The notes below the pieces were generated by a model. The model was not told the DNA's origin, searched no databases, and was given only the letters and a program-made list of their open reading frames with translations. Of a stretch of DNA of 64,000 nucleotides, positions 19,395 to 31,200 are shown in pieces (within the stretch, counting starts at the first letter, position 1; each line of letters opens with the position of its first letter). The translations under genes were made by a program, and so were the position numbers. Source of the stretch: Pseudeuparius sepicola (taxonomy: Eukaryota; Arthropoda; Insecta; Coleoptera; Anthribidae); NCBI GenBank assembly GCA_963920635.1, contig OY987301.1, positions 56,922,560 through 56,986,559 of the forward strand. The letters are read 5' to 3'.

Positions 19395-20510
19395 TTATAA
19401 AATTTTTGTAACTTCTACCAAGCCTCCATTTTCTACAATGCATTTGTCGTTCCTCTTGCGTACATTCAAAATTACATTTCGTATTTGCTGTGGAGTAATT
19501 TCCTCACAACTACGGTTTATCCTAGCTTGCAGTTCTTGTAAATTATGGGGTCTTGACTTATAAACATTTTGCTTAAGTGTACCCCAAAGAAAAAAATCTA
19601 AAGGAGTTAAGTCCGGAGATCTCGGTGGCCACTCACAGAAAGGACTATTTCGCCCTATCCAACAGTTTTCAAAATTATTATCTAGCCAGTTTCTGATTAA
19701 ACGAGCATTATGAATAGGACTGCCATCTAACTGTAACTTTAAATTTAAACGGTATCTTAATGGTAACTCATCTAAAGCATTTCTAAATTCAATTTCTAGA
19801 AAATTCAAGAAGCCAGCCGCATTCAAATTCCCTTCAAAGAAAAATGGGCCAATTATTCTGTCGCGTAGTATTCCACACCAAACGTTATTTTTTTGTGAAT
19901 ATTGTCTCCTTGCATTTATTATAAACTCTGGATTTTCAGCTGACCAGTGACGGCAGTTTTGACTTGATACTACACTATTTGTAGTAAACGTGGCTTCGTC
20001 GGTGAATAAAATTTTATTTAAAAAGTTGCCATTATGGAGATATTCACCTTGCAGCCAATAGCAAAATTCTAATCTTCTCTCCTCATCTCCTGGTTCCAGG
20101 GTGTGCAAAAATTTTGGCTTAAACGGTTTTATTTTGTTTTGTCTCAAACATCTCCTTATACTCTCTCTGGGTATATGAAGGTCTAAACTAGCCGTTCGAA
20201 CACTATTTCGAGGATTGTCACTAAAGTATTGCAGAATTTGATTGTTATTTTCAACAAGTCCACGGCGTCCATTTTGCCTAGTTTTTAATAAATTTTTAGA
20301 AATCGATCCAGTTTCATCAAAAATATTGTTTATACGTTGTACCATTGAGTAAAGGAATAATTCCTTTACTCAATGGTTGTACAGTACTTCGACTCACTGA
20401 TCTACCTGGGTGTCTATTGTTAAATTCGGCCGCAGCTTCTGCTGCCGAGCGCTCGTTGTCGCCCACGAGTCGAACAATTTCTATTTTGTCTCTTATGCTT
20501 AAATATTCCA
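19395..20510 (-). pseudogene. Mariner-type DDD transposase, broken by a palindrome insertion
   Basis: The N-terminal part (ATG near 20510) has a helix-turn-helix-like segment (IRDKIEIVRLVGDNERSAAEAA). The catalytic part shows LFTDEATFT, LQLDGSPIHNARL and WPPRSPDLTPLDFFLWG, with 37 residues between the second and third Asp (DD37D spacing, as in the maT branch). The two parts are out of frame because a 33-bp palindrome plus a 7-bp duplication (40 bp net) sits at 20336-20375. Otherwise both frames look clean. Confidence 0.88.
20343..20375. repeat. 33-bp perfect palindrome with 7-bp target duplication
   Basis: CATTGAGTAAAGGAAT, one central A, then the exact inverse. GTTGTAC flanks both sides (20336-20342 and 20376-20382). 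Removing one flank copy and the palindrome leaves a continuous transposase frame, so this is an insertion. It shares CATTGAGTAAAGG with a similar insertion at 60464-60501. Confidence 0.9.
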
Positions 20511-20960
20511 TAATTATGATAATTAATTGTATTGAGCACAAACAATTTCTGAACTCAATTTAGACAGTTTGACACTTAATAAAAGTAAACAATTCAATTA
20601 TTTTCCATGGCCAACTTTGAATTTTTGAAAATAAAGACGTACCTTGGCTGCATTTTTAATTTTTCTACAAAATCGTTATTACTTGAAATATTTTGATGAA
20701 ATTTTGTACATACCCATTTCGAGGGGTGCTCAATCCATTGGCGCACACAGATTTTTTCAAAAAAAAACGCTAATATGGTTTCTTAAAATTTTGCTCATAA
20801 AAACGGTCATAGTAGGCTTTGGATTTTATGCGAACCAGGCAATTTTTGTTCAAAATGTGCAGTTCATCGAGCTCTACAATTTAAAAAAAAAAAATCAGCC
20901 AAATCGCACGATTGATACACTTTTTACAGACTGACCCCAAAACAAATGGGTCACACTGTA

Positions 20961-21174
20961 TGTGTGGATATATTTTTTATATTTTGACTGATTTTTTAGT
21001 TTATAAATGTTTTTTTAAGATTAGTTAGGTTTTTTAAATACTGATTTATTTTTTTCCTTGTTATTTTTTTGTTTTGTTTCTGGTTTCATCAAAGAAAAAC
21101 TATATATTTTATTTTTATATTTTTTATCATTTTTTATTTTGAGTTTGTTTCATTGTTCTTTGTTTTAAGTATCT
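20961..21174. other. T-rich spacer between two mariner-like elements
   Basis: Very T-rich sequence with no coding potential; nothing recognised. Confidence 0.3.
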
Positions 21175-22473
21175 GGGCGAGTTTTTTTTTCTCGATGCCC
21201 ACTATGGGGATCTCGGGAACTAGCAGAGCTAGAACAAAGGTTAAATGGGGAAAGAATTGCAGTTTTGAACGCTCAATCTAATGCCCCTTTTGTATTTTCA
21301 AAAAAAAGTTCATGGCTCACTAGATATTTTGAAAAGTGTGACTTTTTGCTATTTCATCAGATCTCTGTAGCTCCGTTATTTCTGATTATACAGAAAAACT
21401 GTAGAGACAAATTGTAGATAATTTTGGTTTAATAAGATATTCTAATCCAATTTTTTCTGTTGTTTGTGATTTTTGAAATATGACATAAACTTGTTTTTTT
21501 AATGTTGTGTGTTATTAAAAATAACAGCTAAAAGCTGGTGACAAAATGTATCAAAATAAAACAAAAATTATCATGATGGAGCTCCAACACATAATTATTA
21601 TTTGCCCGTAAGAAATTACCAAGATCGCAGCTCTATCCAAATAGTTGGATAGGGAGAAGAGAAATAAACCTATTTCCTGGCAGTCCCGATCCCCCGATTT
21701 GTCTGTTTTGGATTTCTTTTTGTGGGGAACAGTACAAAATAAAGTATGAGACAATTGTTGAATTAAGAGCAGCTGTTTTAGAAGCAATTGCCAGTGTTGA
21801 CAGGCGCTCTCTAAGTAAAGCGAAAAATTCAGCTTTAAAAAGATGTAATATTTGCATAAATAATAATGGTGGATTTTTTATTTTAAAAGGTGACCTTTTA
21901 AAATAATAATAATTTGAATTTGAGTTTTTTAATTTTTGTTTTATTTTGTTACATTTTGTTACCAACTAAAAACAAAATATTTTTATGTCTAATTATAAAA
22001 TAGAACGTAATTATGAAAATATTCCATGGCTGACTATGTGGAAATTAAAAAAAAAATCTGAAAATTATGCTGAGTATTATATATTTGGAAAGCTCAAAAA
22101 ATGGCCGATTTTATAAGGCCACAGCCAACTATAATTTACATTTAAAAAAAAAAACACAAGTTTATGTCATATCTCAAAAATCACAAACAACATAAAAAAT
22201 TGGATTAGACTATCTTATTAAGCCCAAAAGTATCTACATTTTTTGTCTCTACAGTTTTTCTGTATAATCAGAAATAACGGAGCTACAGAGATCTGATGAA
22301 ATAGCAAAAAATCACTCTTTTCAAAATATCTAGTGAGCCATGAACTTTTTTAAAAATTCAAAAGGGGCATTAGATTGAGCATTGAAAACTGCAATTATTT
22401 CCCCATTTAACCTTTGTTCTAGCTCTGCTAGTTTCCGAGATCCCCATAGTGGGCATCGAAAAAAAACTCACCC
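21175..22473 (+). mobile_element. Decayed mariner-like element with about 300-bp inverted arms
   Basis: The arms contain CGATGCCCACTATGGGGATC on the left and the inverse at 22435-22460 on the right. They continue with good similarity to about 21480 and back from about 22150. The ends read GGGCGAG / GGGTGAG near TA. The arms differ more than those of the element at 19 kb, so it is older. Confidence 0.75.
21600..21850 (+). pseudogene. Mariner transposase C-terminal fragment
   Basis: One plus frame reads WQSRSPDLSVLDFFLWGTVQ, the third catalytic Asp block of mariner-type transposases, followed after a frame change by a tail with VELRAAVLEAIASV. The first two catalytic blocks are missing, so it is a deleted relic inside the element at 21175-22473. 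Confidence 0.75.
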
Positions 22474-22816
22474 TATATAGTACCTATATTGTTATTCAAT
22501 ATATTACTAGTGTTGGCTTTATTTGGCTTTATAATAGTCTTTACTTATGCATACCTGCCCACCTATAAAATCGCACTAAACCTAATAATTGGGCAACAGA
22601 CGAACTATAAATAGTAGGTAATACCATTACCCCCACCGGAAGAAAAAGCTATCTACGCCCTTGGGTATAGTGGATGGATTCCAGCCCTATTTTGTAGGAT
22701 AAGTGGCTGTAGGATGGGTGTGTGGCTATTAGAAGAAGCCATGGTGGTTGTGTTCAAATCTACGAGTGGGTCTTCGCCAGATGAGTGGCATTTTGGTTGC
22801 CTTTTAAGAAAAAGGA
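22474..22816. other. Non-coding; includes probable LINE 3' UTR
   Basis: The part nearest 22816 is downstream of the minus-strand LINE stop and probably its 3' UTR. No poly-A tail (poly-T on this strand) was seen. The string CTATCTACGCCCTT near 22651 is an inverted echo of the motif at about 18507. Confidence 0.35.
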
Positions 22817-25380
22817 CTAGAGTAAACTTGAGATGAGGGTGTGTCGGGGTCTTTTATGTGGCAGATTGAGAAGAGCATTTGGATGTACCTCCGTCTTTGT
22901 GTAGGTTTTTAAGGAGAGTTCCTTGATATAGTCATTCAGGAAAGGTATGTTCATGTCACGGTGGATGTGCCGGTTGGCGACATACCAATCGGCACCTGTG
23001 TTAGTCCTAAGACATCGATTTTGAACTGCGTTCAGTTTTTTGTGGTGACTCTTAGCCATGTGCTGCCAGGCAGCGTAGGCATAGGTCAGCACGGGGCGAA
23101 TAATGGTCTTGTATAAAGTGAGTTTAGATTGAATTGGGAGTTTGTACCTTTTTTGGATCATTGGATTTACTGCTTTGAATATTTTTAAGGCTTTTTGCCT
23201 GACTTGTTCAGTGTGTCTCTCAAATGTGAGCCGGCTGTCTAGGTGAACGCCTAGGTACAGCGTGGAAGTGAAATAGTCAACCTCAGAGCCGTTTATAACG
23301 ACCCTGGGAGGCGGGGCCTGGCGCCCCTTTGTAAAGACGATTGCCTGTGTTTTGCCAGGATTGACTTTGATTTTCCACTGGTTAAACCACTCGGAAAGAG
23401 AGTTCAAAGCTACCTGAAGCACCCTGGACGCATGCTCACTGCGCCGACCGGAAGCGGTCAGCGCAGTATCATCAGCGTATAGGTACAACGAGGTGCCGGG
23501 AAATCTGGGAATGTCGTAGGTGAAGACGTTGTATAGAGTGGGACATAACACTGAACCCTGGGGGACCCCCGCCTCTACCGCTCTGCGGGAAGAGAGGAGA
23601 CCATCTATTCTGACCTGGAAGGTCCGGTCAGTCAAGAAATAATGAATTATTTTGACGATAGCCAAGGAGATGTTAAGCAAAATGAGGTTGTAAATTAGAC
23701 CCGGATGCCAGACTCGGTCAAAAGCCTTGGCTACGTCTAGGAAAATGGCTACTGTGCTAAAGTGGTTTTGGAAGTTGTGCGTGACTTCTTCCACCAGTCT
23801 TATGACTTGGTGTTCAGTGGAATGTGCACCTCGGAAACCGAATTGCTCTGGGGGGAGTGCATCTACTCGACTGAGCTCGTCTTGTAGACGGGATTTGAAG
23901 ACACGTTCTAGGACCTTTCCTGCTACTGGCAACAGGCTGATAGGACGATAGCCTTGGGGAAAGGATGACGGCTCTCTTTTGGGAATAATAATGACGACGG
24001 CATGTTTCCAATAAGTAGGAAAATAGTGATGGCAAAGACACTGGTTAATAAGGTTAAGAAATTTGACGATTTGCTTATGTGGGAGGAGTTTGATGGCCTT
24101 GTTGGGGATATTGTCGTATCCTGGGGCTTTGCGGATATTTAGAGACGAGATGATGGCGACGAGCTCTTCGTAGGTACAAAAAGGGAGAGGTTCCGGGGGA
24201 ATTTGGCGCAAAGAGCGCCCCACCTCGGTCTCCACCTCCTCGTCCCACTCGACATCATCGTCAGGATCTAAATTGGGTCTAAGTTGTGATTGGAAGTGAT
24301 CGGCGAAAGCTTCGGCTTTGTCCTCAGAGGTGTACGCCACCCCATTGGGGCCGTGGATCGGCGGGAGCAGACCACGGGAGGACTTGCCTTTGAGGGCCTT
24401 GATAATTTGCCAGTATTTTCTATTTTGGGGATTCAGAGACTCCAAACGTTGTTGCCAACTATCGGAACGGAGTTGCTGTAGAGTGTCTTTCAGCTCGGAG
24501 ATGGCAACCCTTTTGTGATCAGGATGTAAAGTGCGACAAGCCCTTTTTCGGGCCGCGCGGGTTCTGTTTCGGAGTTGTTTGATATCTGGGGGAGCGGATC
24601 TTTATTACGACTAGCAACATGCTCTCGGGTAGAATCCTCAAGCACCCTACATATCCGGTGTTCCCAAGACCGGGTCTCGCGTTCAAGCTCGACCATGTTC
24701 TGGGCGGATACTTGCAGTCTTGAAAAATTGGGTTATTGCGATAATGAGGCCAGGAGACCCGCCGGATGGTGACGGTGTCATCTGGGGAGGACTCGGGGTC
24801 GCCCAGAATAATTGAGAGGGGATTATGATCGCTGCGGAGGTCATGAATTACGCGAACATCGCATTCGAGATTGCAGTCTTTGAGGAGGGCAATATCTAGG
24901 ACATCTGGTCTTTGGTTATTATTTCTGGGGTAATGGGTGGGTTCATCGGGACCAAAGGTTAGGATATTTCTAACAGAACAGAACTCTTCCAGGATTCTGC
25001 CTCTATGATTTGTCAGCCGACTCCCCCAGGAGGGGGATTTAGCATTAAAATCACCGATGGCAGCGACCGGACCCCGTAATCAAACAGTTTGTCTAGGTCG
25101 GCCTGAAGAATAGGCTTTGATGGGGGTGTATAAACAGATGAGAAGCAGATTTTTTGATTCCCAACTGGGATTATCAGGTATACAACCTCTAGGTTGTCAT
25201 AGGAATGATTTGAGTAGATGACAGGGTTTAGGTCCTTTCTAGCGAGTATCGCCACGCCCCCAGAGCGGCGAATTGCTCGCTGCCTGTCTGACCTGTGCAC
25301 GTGAGAGTCTGGGATATTGAAATTGTCGGTGGGCATTAGGCAGGATTCCTGCAGCAGGACAACATCGAATTTTTCTTCTT
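22817..25380 (-). pseudogene. LINE ORF2: AP endonuclease plus reverse transcriptase
   Basis: Endonuclease blocks: RSGGVAILARKDL, then in a shifted frame downstream a GDFNAKSPSWGS pattern, RPDVLDIAL and a final SDHNPLSI. Reverse transcriptase (frame 22817-24445): APGYDNIPNKAIK, FLDVAKAFDRVWH (first Asp), GVPQGSVL, and YADDTALTA with the catalytic pair. A CCHC-free C-terminal helical tail follows, with AYAAWQHMA and NRCLR. Frame shifts near 25070 and about 24480-24730 break the endonuclease-linker part. No RNase H domain is seen. Confidence 0.88.
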
Positions 25381-25540
25381 GAATTAAGCAAATTATTATT
25401 TTAATATTTTTAATTAATAATTAAATTATTTTAATTATTTAAAACGTGATAGGCATTCCAAGAGAGTATCCGAAGATGCTTATTTTCTACCGACATTTAA
25501 ACGGATAAAAGAATAGGAACAAAATAACGCGGGAATCCAC

Positions 25541-26740
25541 TCACTTGCGGAGGGATTTGAGGAAATCTACCAGGAACGAAATTTGGTCCAAGGCAGAGGG
25601 GATGTCACCAAGGGGGGCGAGGGTTTCCTTCAGGCTTTCCAGAACAGAAGCTGCCTCGTCAGTAGGATTTGGTTCTTGGGGGGTTTGTGGGGTGGCAGCC
25701 TGGGCGAAGGGACGCACCCTTGGAACGGCCTTGCAGCCTCTGTAGCTAGCCGAATGCGGCAAGCCATAGTTGGCACACTTTGCCGGCGTGTCCCTAGATT
25801 TCTCACACTCGTATGTCCAGTGCGGGGACGCGCACTTTAGACACAGAAGGGCGGCTGTGCACCTGGTTTGTGTGTGGCCGAATTTCTGGCACTTGTGGCA
25901 TTGCATTATCGGACTGGGTGACTTTTGGGGCTCGAACTTGACTTGGGTCAGACCAAGTAGACCTTGGTCGTCAAGTAAAGAAATTGATTTGGCAGTTCTT
26001 GGAAGGATTATGAGTACGAGAGGCATCGGGGTGCCATCTCGTTTCTTCAGCCTAATACAAGTATTAGGCTGATAGCCTCTGGATTCGAGGTTCTCCTTTA
26101 CTTCCACCGGGGAAAAGGCATAGGATACTCCACGAGCGATGACGTGGAGGGTTTTCTCTTCAGGGGCGGGGAAGGTGTGGAAGGGGATGTTAGAAGATTC
26201 AAGGATTTTGACAATGTCCCTGTAATCTTGGAAGCTCGCTGGCACGATACGGATTCCAATTTGGATGTCCGTGGCCTTGGTGTATTCGATTTTCTTTGAC
26301 AAGAACAGTTTAGTGAGTGCCACCCACTTACTTTTGTCCCGAAGGACAATCGGGGTAATGGATGCGATGCGGGAGCAGGGGCTTGTGCTATCGACTCTGT
26401 GGCTGTAATGGTCATAAAACCATCTTTATTAGAAATGGTGGCACCTTCCTTGGTAACAGTGAAAGTAGGAGGGGATTTTTTGGGGGGTTTCTGGGTCTGG
26501 GCCAGGGTCTTGGGGGGTGGGAAGCGCTGGGAAGTCCTCCCGGGTCCCCCCGCGCCCTCCTCGACTTGACAGGGCGAAATTCGCCCTCGTCATCATCAGC
26601 CGGGGAGGCCACGGGGTCCACCTTTCGCTTGCCCGCGCTCTCCATGCCCTCCATGGGGGGGGCAGAGGGTTGTTGGGGGGCAGATGGGGCGGTGGGGTTA
26701 ATTGGGGGGGGGGGGTAGTATCGGCACCGTCGCAATAACA
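25541..26740 (-). pseudogene. LINE ORF1 (gag-like, zinc knuckles)
   Basis: The N-terminal part (ATG near 26645) is proline/arginine rich. A frame break around 26410-26430 precedes the main frame 25541-26323. That frame carries an RRM-like nucleic-acid domain with RGVSYAFSPVEVKENL, three knuckles (CHKCQKFGHTQTRC, CLKCASPHWTYEC, CANYGLPHSASYRGC), and ends in a helical tail. It binds the LINE RNA. Confidence 0.8.
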
Positions 26741-26760
26741 AGGCCCGACAACTGAAAGCG

Positions 26761-27275
26761 ATAAGGCGCCAAATTCAAATTTCAAGATGTCAACATTGTT
26801 TATATAAACTAATATTTTTGAGTTTCGATTAATACATCAGAAAAACCGTTCGATTAGAAATAATAATTATTATATTGACATTAAAAAACTGTACTTTTCG
26901 ATTAAGTATTAGATAATTGGTGACAACGAATCAAATACTTTCAAAACAAAATTTTGTCACAAAAAAAAATATTGAACCCCAAGAAATAAAACAGGATAGA
27001 CATTTAATACATTTAATAAAAAACAACAATTATTATTATACAGTTTTATTAGTAATAAATAACAATAGGCATAATTAGTAAAAATATTGTTTCAAATAAT
27101 CGAAAATATAATAGGGTGAAAATTGAAGAAAAGTAAACATGATCCCCGGAAAAACGGTCGAAAGTACAAAAAATTGGACATCTACTGACCTACATAATAT
27201 GACCGAAAATGCAAAAAAGTCCCAAGCGAGGTTACGAAATAAGTTAGTTTCTCTCATCTAGATTTATCTCACCTA
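26761..27275. other. Non-coding AT-rich stretch
   Basis: No gene, repeat or RNA recognised. Confidence 0.3.
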
Positions 27276-27893
27276 AGACCGACCCACACGCAACGATGTA
27301 TCGTACGATTTGCATGCCCAAGCAAATCGTTACAGATAAATCGTTACAAATTCAGTGCGTCCACATTATAACAACTTATCGTAGTAAAGCTGCAATTTTC
27401 GCTTGATACAATAATCATGGAGGAAGGGTTTTTGGAGTATTTTGACGTTTTGTTTAAATGAAGAGGGAAATCAGGAAACGTTTAAATATAACTAGATGGT
27501 CTAAAGCATGATTATTGAAACGAAGTGCATTTTACCATTGAATTCTATTATAAAATTATGCGAAATGGTCGACATATATTTTAACAAATTAAAATAAATC
27601 AGTTATTGTTTTAGTTTTAAATAATTTAATAATTTCTGGCCTAAAAATAGGTAGGAGTCAGCTACCGTCGCACCTAAAAACTGTACAAATCTCGGACAAG
27701 CGTACACACGTTACGATTTGCATGCGCAAATCTCCCAAATCTATGCTTTTCGGCTCAGACTTTCAACTCTGACGTCCAACTTTGCACAGTTCTAAATTTT
27801 GTGCAAATCTGCTGTCCACACGCAACGATTTATCTGTAACGATTTACTTGCGCATGCAAATCGTACGATACATCGTTGCGTGTGGACCGGCCT
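27276..27893. mobile_element. 618-bp MITE with about 60-bp inverted ends
   Basis: The left end AGACCGACCCACACGCAACG and the inverse of the right end AGGCCGGTCCACACGCAACG continue together through GATGTATCGTACGATTTGC and beyond (about 60 bp). No coding capacity. The target duplication could not be fixed, so the superfamily is open; ends of this kind would suit a hAT-type or similar MITE. Confidence 0.75.
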
Positions 27894-28007
27894 ATAGGGA
27901 AACAGCGGTTTGTAGTTCCAATCGAGGGTTAATGTTTTCTACTCTAAAAACTTCGATTTAAAGAAAAATGTTAAAGGTATTATAGGTAAAGAACTAATGG
28001 TTGGTAT

Positions 28008-28168
28008 ATAAAGAAAAATAAAATAACATAAGTAAAATAAGCAGGTGGTTCATGTTGGTAGTTGTTGCTCAACAATTGCCAACAAACCACGTTGGTCCTT
28101 GTTGCTCAACAATTGCCAACAAACCACCTGCTTATTTTATTTCTTGTGTTATTTTACTTTTCTTTATA
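28008..28168. repeat. Inverted-repeat element with internal 29-bp direct repeat
   Basis: Arms at 28008-28052 and 28119-28168 are inverse copies (AAAATAAGCAGGTGGTT core). Between them TTGTTGCTCAACAATTGCC begins two identical 29-bp units at 28062-28090 and 28099-28127. It lies just downstream of the P-type transposase stop, so it might be part of that element's 3' region. Confidence 0.6.
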
Positions 28169-28238
28169 AATCCGCCATTACCTACTAATCTGATGACCAA
28201 GCCTAGAACACTTTTTTCGAAATTTTTTCCAAACACCA

Positions 28239-31200
28239 TTATTTTTGGTTTAATTTGTTTTTTCTTTTCAAATGGGGCATTGTTTTAGTTGTCACTGTAT
28301 CATTGTGTTTTTTTATGTAATTTTTTAATAAAATATTTGATATTGGTACAAGTAGCATGTTAATTACGCTGTTTTCGTTATGATTGCAACAATTGTAACC
28401 AGGAAAGAGTTCTAAATCTAAACAATCAATTGTTTCAAAAGTTAGGATTTTTAAAACATTTCTTTGGTTTTTTTGTTTCAAAAATTCTTGTTCTTCCTCT
28501 ATCAATCTTCCCATTACTATATAGGCATATGCAACTACCAAAATTACACCTTCACTAGGATAGCATAAACCACCTCTGCTAAGTTCAGAAATTAAAGAAT
28601 AGCAAGGTCTATTTTCGGATTCCCCCGTTTCTGTTAAGAAAGTCTTACAATAATCACATTTTATTTTTTTAGATATCGAATAAGAGGCATATCCGGCAAC
28701 ATACGCAAGAGGGGGCCATATGCTATCGCCTATTTGATCAATATCCGCCATGCTAATTGTTGAGCAGATATTCTTCAATTCTGTTGAAATCGCAACTTCT
28801 GTAACTTCTGTGTCCTTTTCCTCTATAAAACCTAAAATATCCTCTTTTCTGATAGTAATTTCGCCATATGTCTTTGACTTCAAAATTAACGGAACAATAC
28901 TGGTCATTCGTAACTTGCTTTCGGTTTCAAAAATCTGTCTTATGGATACGTGATACTGGGAACCTGAATGATATCTGTAAAATTAATATAAAAAATTAAT
29001 GTTTTAAAATGAGATATCGCAAAAACATTCTTGGGATATCTGTAAAAAAAATAAAAACAAAAAAATCTGAAATATTCTCTGTTTTCTAAAAGTTAATAAG
29101 ATTAAATGGGTGGAATGCATAAAAAGTAGTACATACATTCTATTGCTTATTTATTAGGTTATTACATAAATTTTCTCTAGTTTAATTAATTATGTAACTA
29201 TTTTTATCGTAAAATGAGTCGAAAGTGAGATAATGTCAAAAAACTGTTTTTAGGCGGCATTTTCTTAATAAGGCGGCGCGAGCGGCGAAGATACGAGGTG
29301 CAAAGTAGAAATTCGGAAAGAGCACATGGAAACCTATAAAATCATCAATTTTCAAAAGTCTCGGAAAACTTTCCAGGTGAAACTACCAAATGACTGTACT
29401 ATATGATGCGTAGTACTTCACTTTCACTATCACTGTATAGTATAGAGATTAGAGATAAGACAGAGATATTTTGTAGTTGTGCTAAAATGCAATCCGTATG
29501 TACGTGAGTGTCTATAGAGGGGTGAACATCTTATAGTTTGGTGTGGGCCCAACAAAGCTACAAAATAGTTCCGTCTTTTACTTATGATTTATTGGGGACT
29601 TCGCTTTAAATTTCGACCCTAATATACAGGGTGTCCCAGAATATGTGGGCAATCTCTCGAATTTATACAGGGGACGTTAAAATAACATGACAAGTTAGCT
29701 ATAAAAATTTTCCCCAGAGGGCCCACCTACGGAGATACAAGCCCCTAAAGGACGCCCCTGAAAATCGATATTTTTTAAATAACTTTTAAAATACTCTGTG
29801 TAATTTAATTATTTTTGAATACGATGGCCAATAGATAAGACTCCTTAAAAAGGGCCCATGAAAACAATTTTGGCTTATTTGGTTTGCCAGGGACGGACTA
29901 GCTGTAGCACAATAATGCCATTTTTTACACCCTTTACGATAAAGGCACAAAAATAAGATTTTTAGATAGCTTGAATCTTAAACTAAAAAAGACACTCTTG
30001 GTTAATGTCGATAAAAGGAAACTTTTCGAAAAAAAAAATTTGTTTGTAAACAGACCTAAACCGATGAAATTTACATTCTTTCTGTGCCTATTTAAAAAAA
30101 TGCAACTTTTATTTACATTTGTTTTTGTTCCTATGGTTGTTTTCTTTGACATGTACCGATTTAACAATCTTCAATTCGTGGAGCTAGGGAATGCATAACA
30201 TTAGAAGAAGCTCATGTTCAACCGACATACAAAATTATGTTATAAAAATCGTATTAAACAAAAATAGTTTTTCTCGTAAACAGTTAATTTTATCGATATC
30301 AACTAAGAGTGTCTTTTTTTAGTTTATGGCTCAAGCTATTTAAAAGTATTATTTTTGTGCCTTTATCGTAAAAGGTGTAAAAAAATTGACATTGTGCTAC
30401 AGCTAGTCCATCTCTGGCAAACCAAATAAGCCATAATTGTTTTTATGAGCCCCTTTTAAGGAATCTTATGTATCGTCCATCGTATTAAAAAATAAAAAGT
30501 AATTAAATTACACAAAGTATTTTAAGTTATTTAAAAAAAAAATTTTTTTTCAGGGGCGTCCTTCAGGGGCTTGTATCTCTGTAGGTGGACCCTCTAGGGA
30601 AAATATAAATCCGGGAGATTGCCCACATATTCTGAGACACCCTGTATTTTTTACTTGAAATGACAAATTTTGGTGAAAGCGCGGGATGGCTCACTTTCAC
30701 AATGATAGTTTTGCTCAGAGTGAAAACTAGCCTTTGCATAGTGCAACAGGTATACAGGTATAGGTACCTATATTTTCCAAATCTTTCTTCCAACTTATCA
30801 GTTTGAAATTTCCCAAGTAAAACATAATTAAAATTATTCTTAGTTAAACAAAATCTTGCAATTTTTTGTAAAGCATCAGTTGTGTGACTTAAGGCTTGAT
30901 GTGTTTCTTTACTAAGTTTCCCCCCTTCTACATTATAAGCTTTCCATCTATCTAACCAATTAACAAAATCTTGCAAAAACTTGAAAATATGAGGAGAAGT
31001 TTTTGTGACAGGTTCTTGAAATTTATTTTTTAAATATAGCCCCTTTAATGGTGTTTTTACATTTACAATACACCACCATGTGCAGATAATGTCAATATAA
31101 TTTGATGTATCTTCATAATTTTGTAAGCCAATTTTTGGACCTATTTGCTGCAAAGCAGCCACAACGCTTTCATTGAATATTTGTAATGCAAGTTTCACGT

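Larger units (their letters stand above)
19001..20958 (-). mobile_element. Mariner-like element with about 340-bp inverted ends
   Basis: Ends are CAGTGTGACCCATTTG and its inverse, each flanked by TA (18999-19000 and 20959-20960). The inverted arms run about 19001-19339 and 20598-20958; the right arm has an extra ~24 bp near 20741. Arms this long are unusual for mariner families, which mostly have short ends. The transposase is encoded on the minus strand. Confidence 0.9.
22817..26760 (-). mobile_element. Jockey-type non-LTR retrotransposon
   Basis: Minus-strand order is ORF1 (three zinc knuckles), endonuclease, reverse transcriptase, as in Jockey/X-element LINEs. The whole unit is much more GC-rich than the surrounding DNA. 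ORF1 and the endonuclease have several frame breaks; the reverse transcriptase is open for 542 codons. The 5' end near 26700-26760 is a long G/C run and a GGCACCGTCGC string. Confidence 0.88.

Noticed and set aside
25545..26738. Several plus-strand open frames across the LINE ORF1
   Set aside because: Shadows of a GC-rich minus-strand gene with zinc knuckles.
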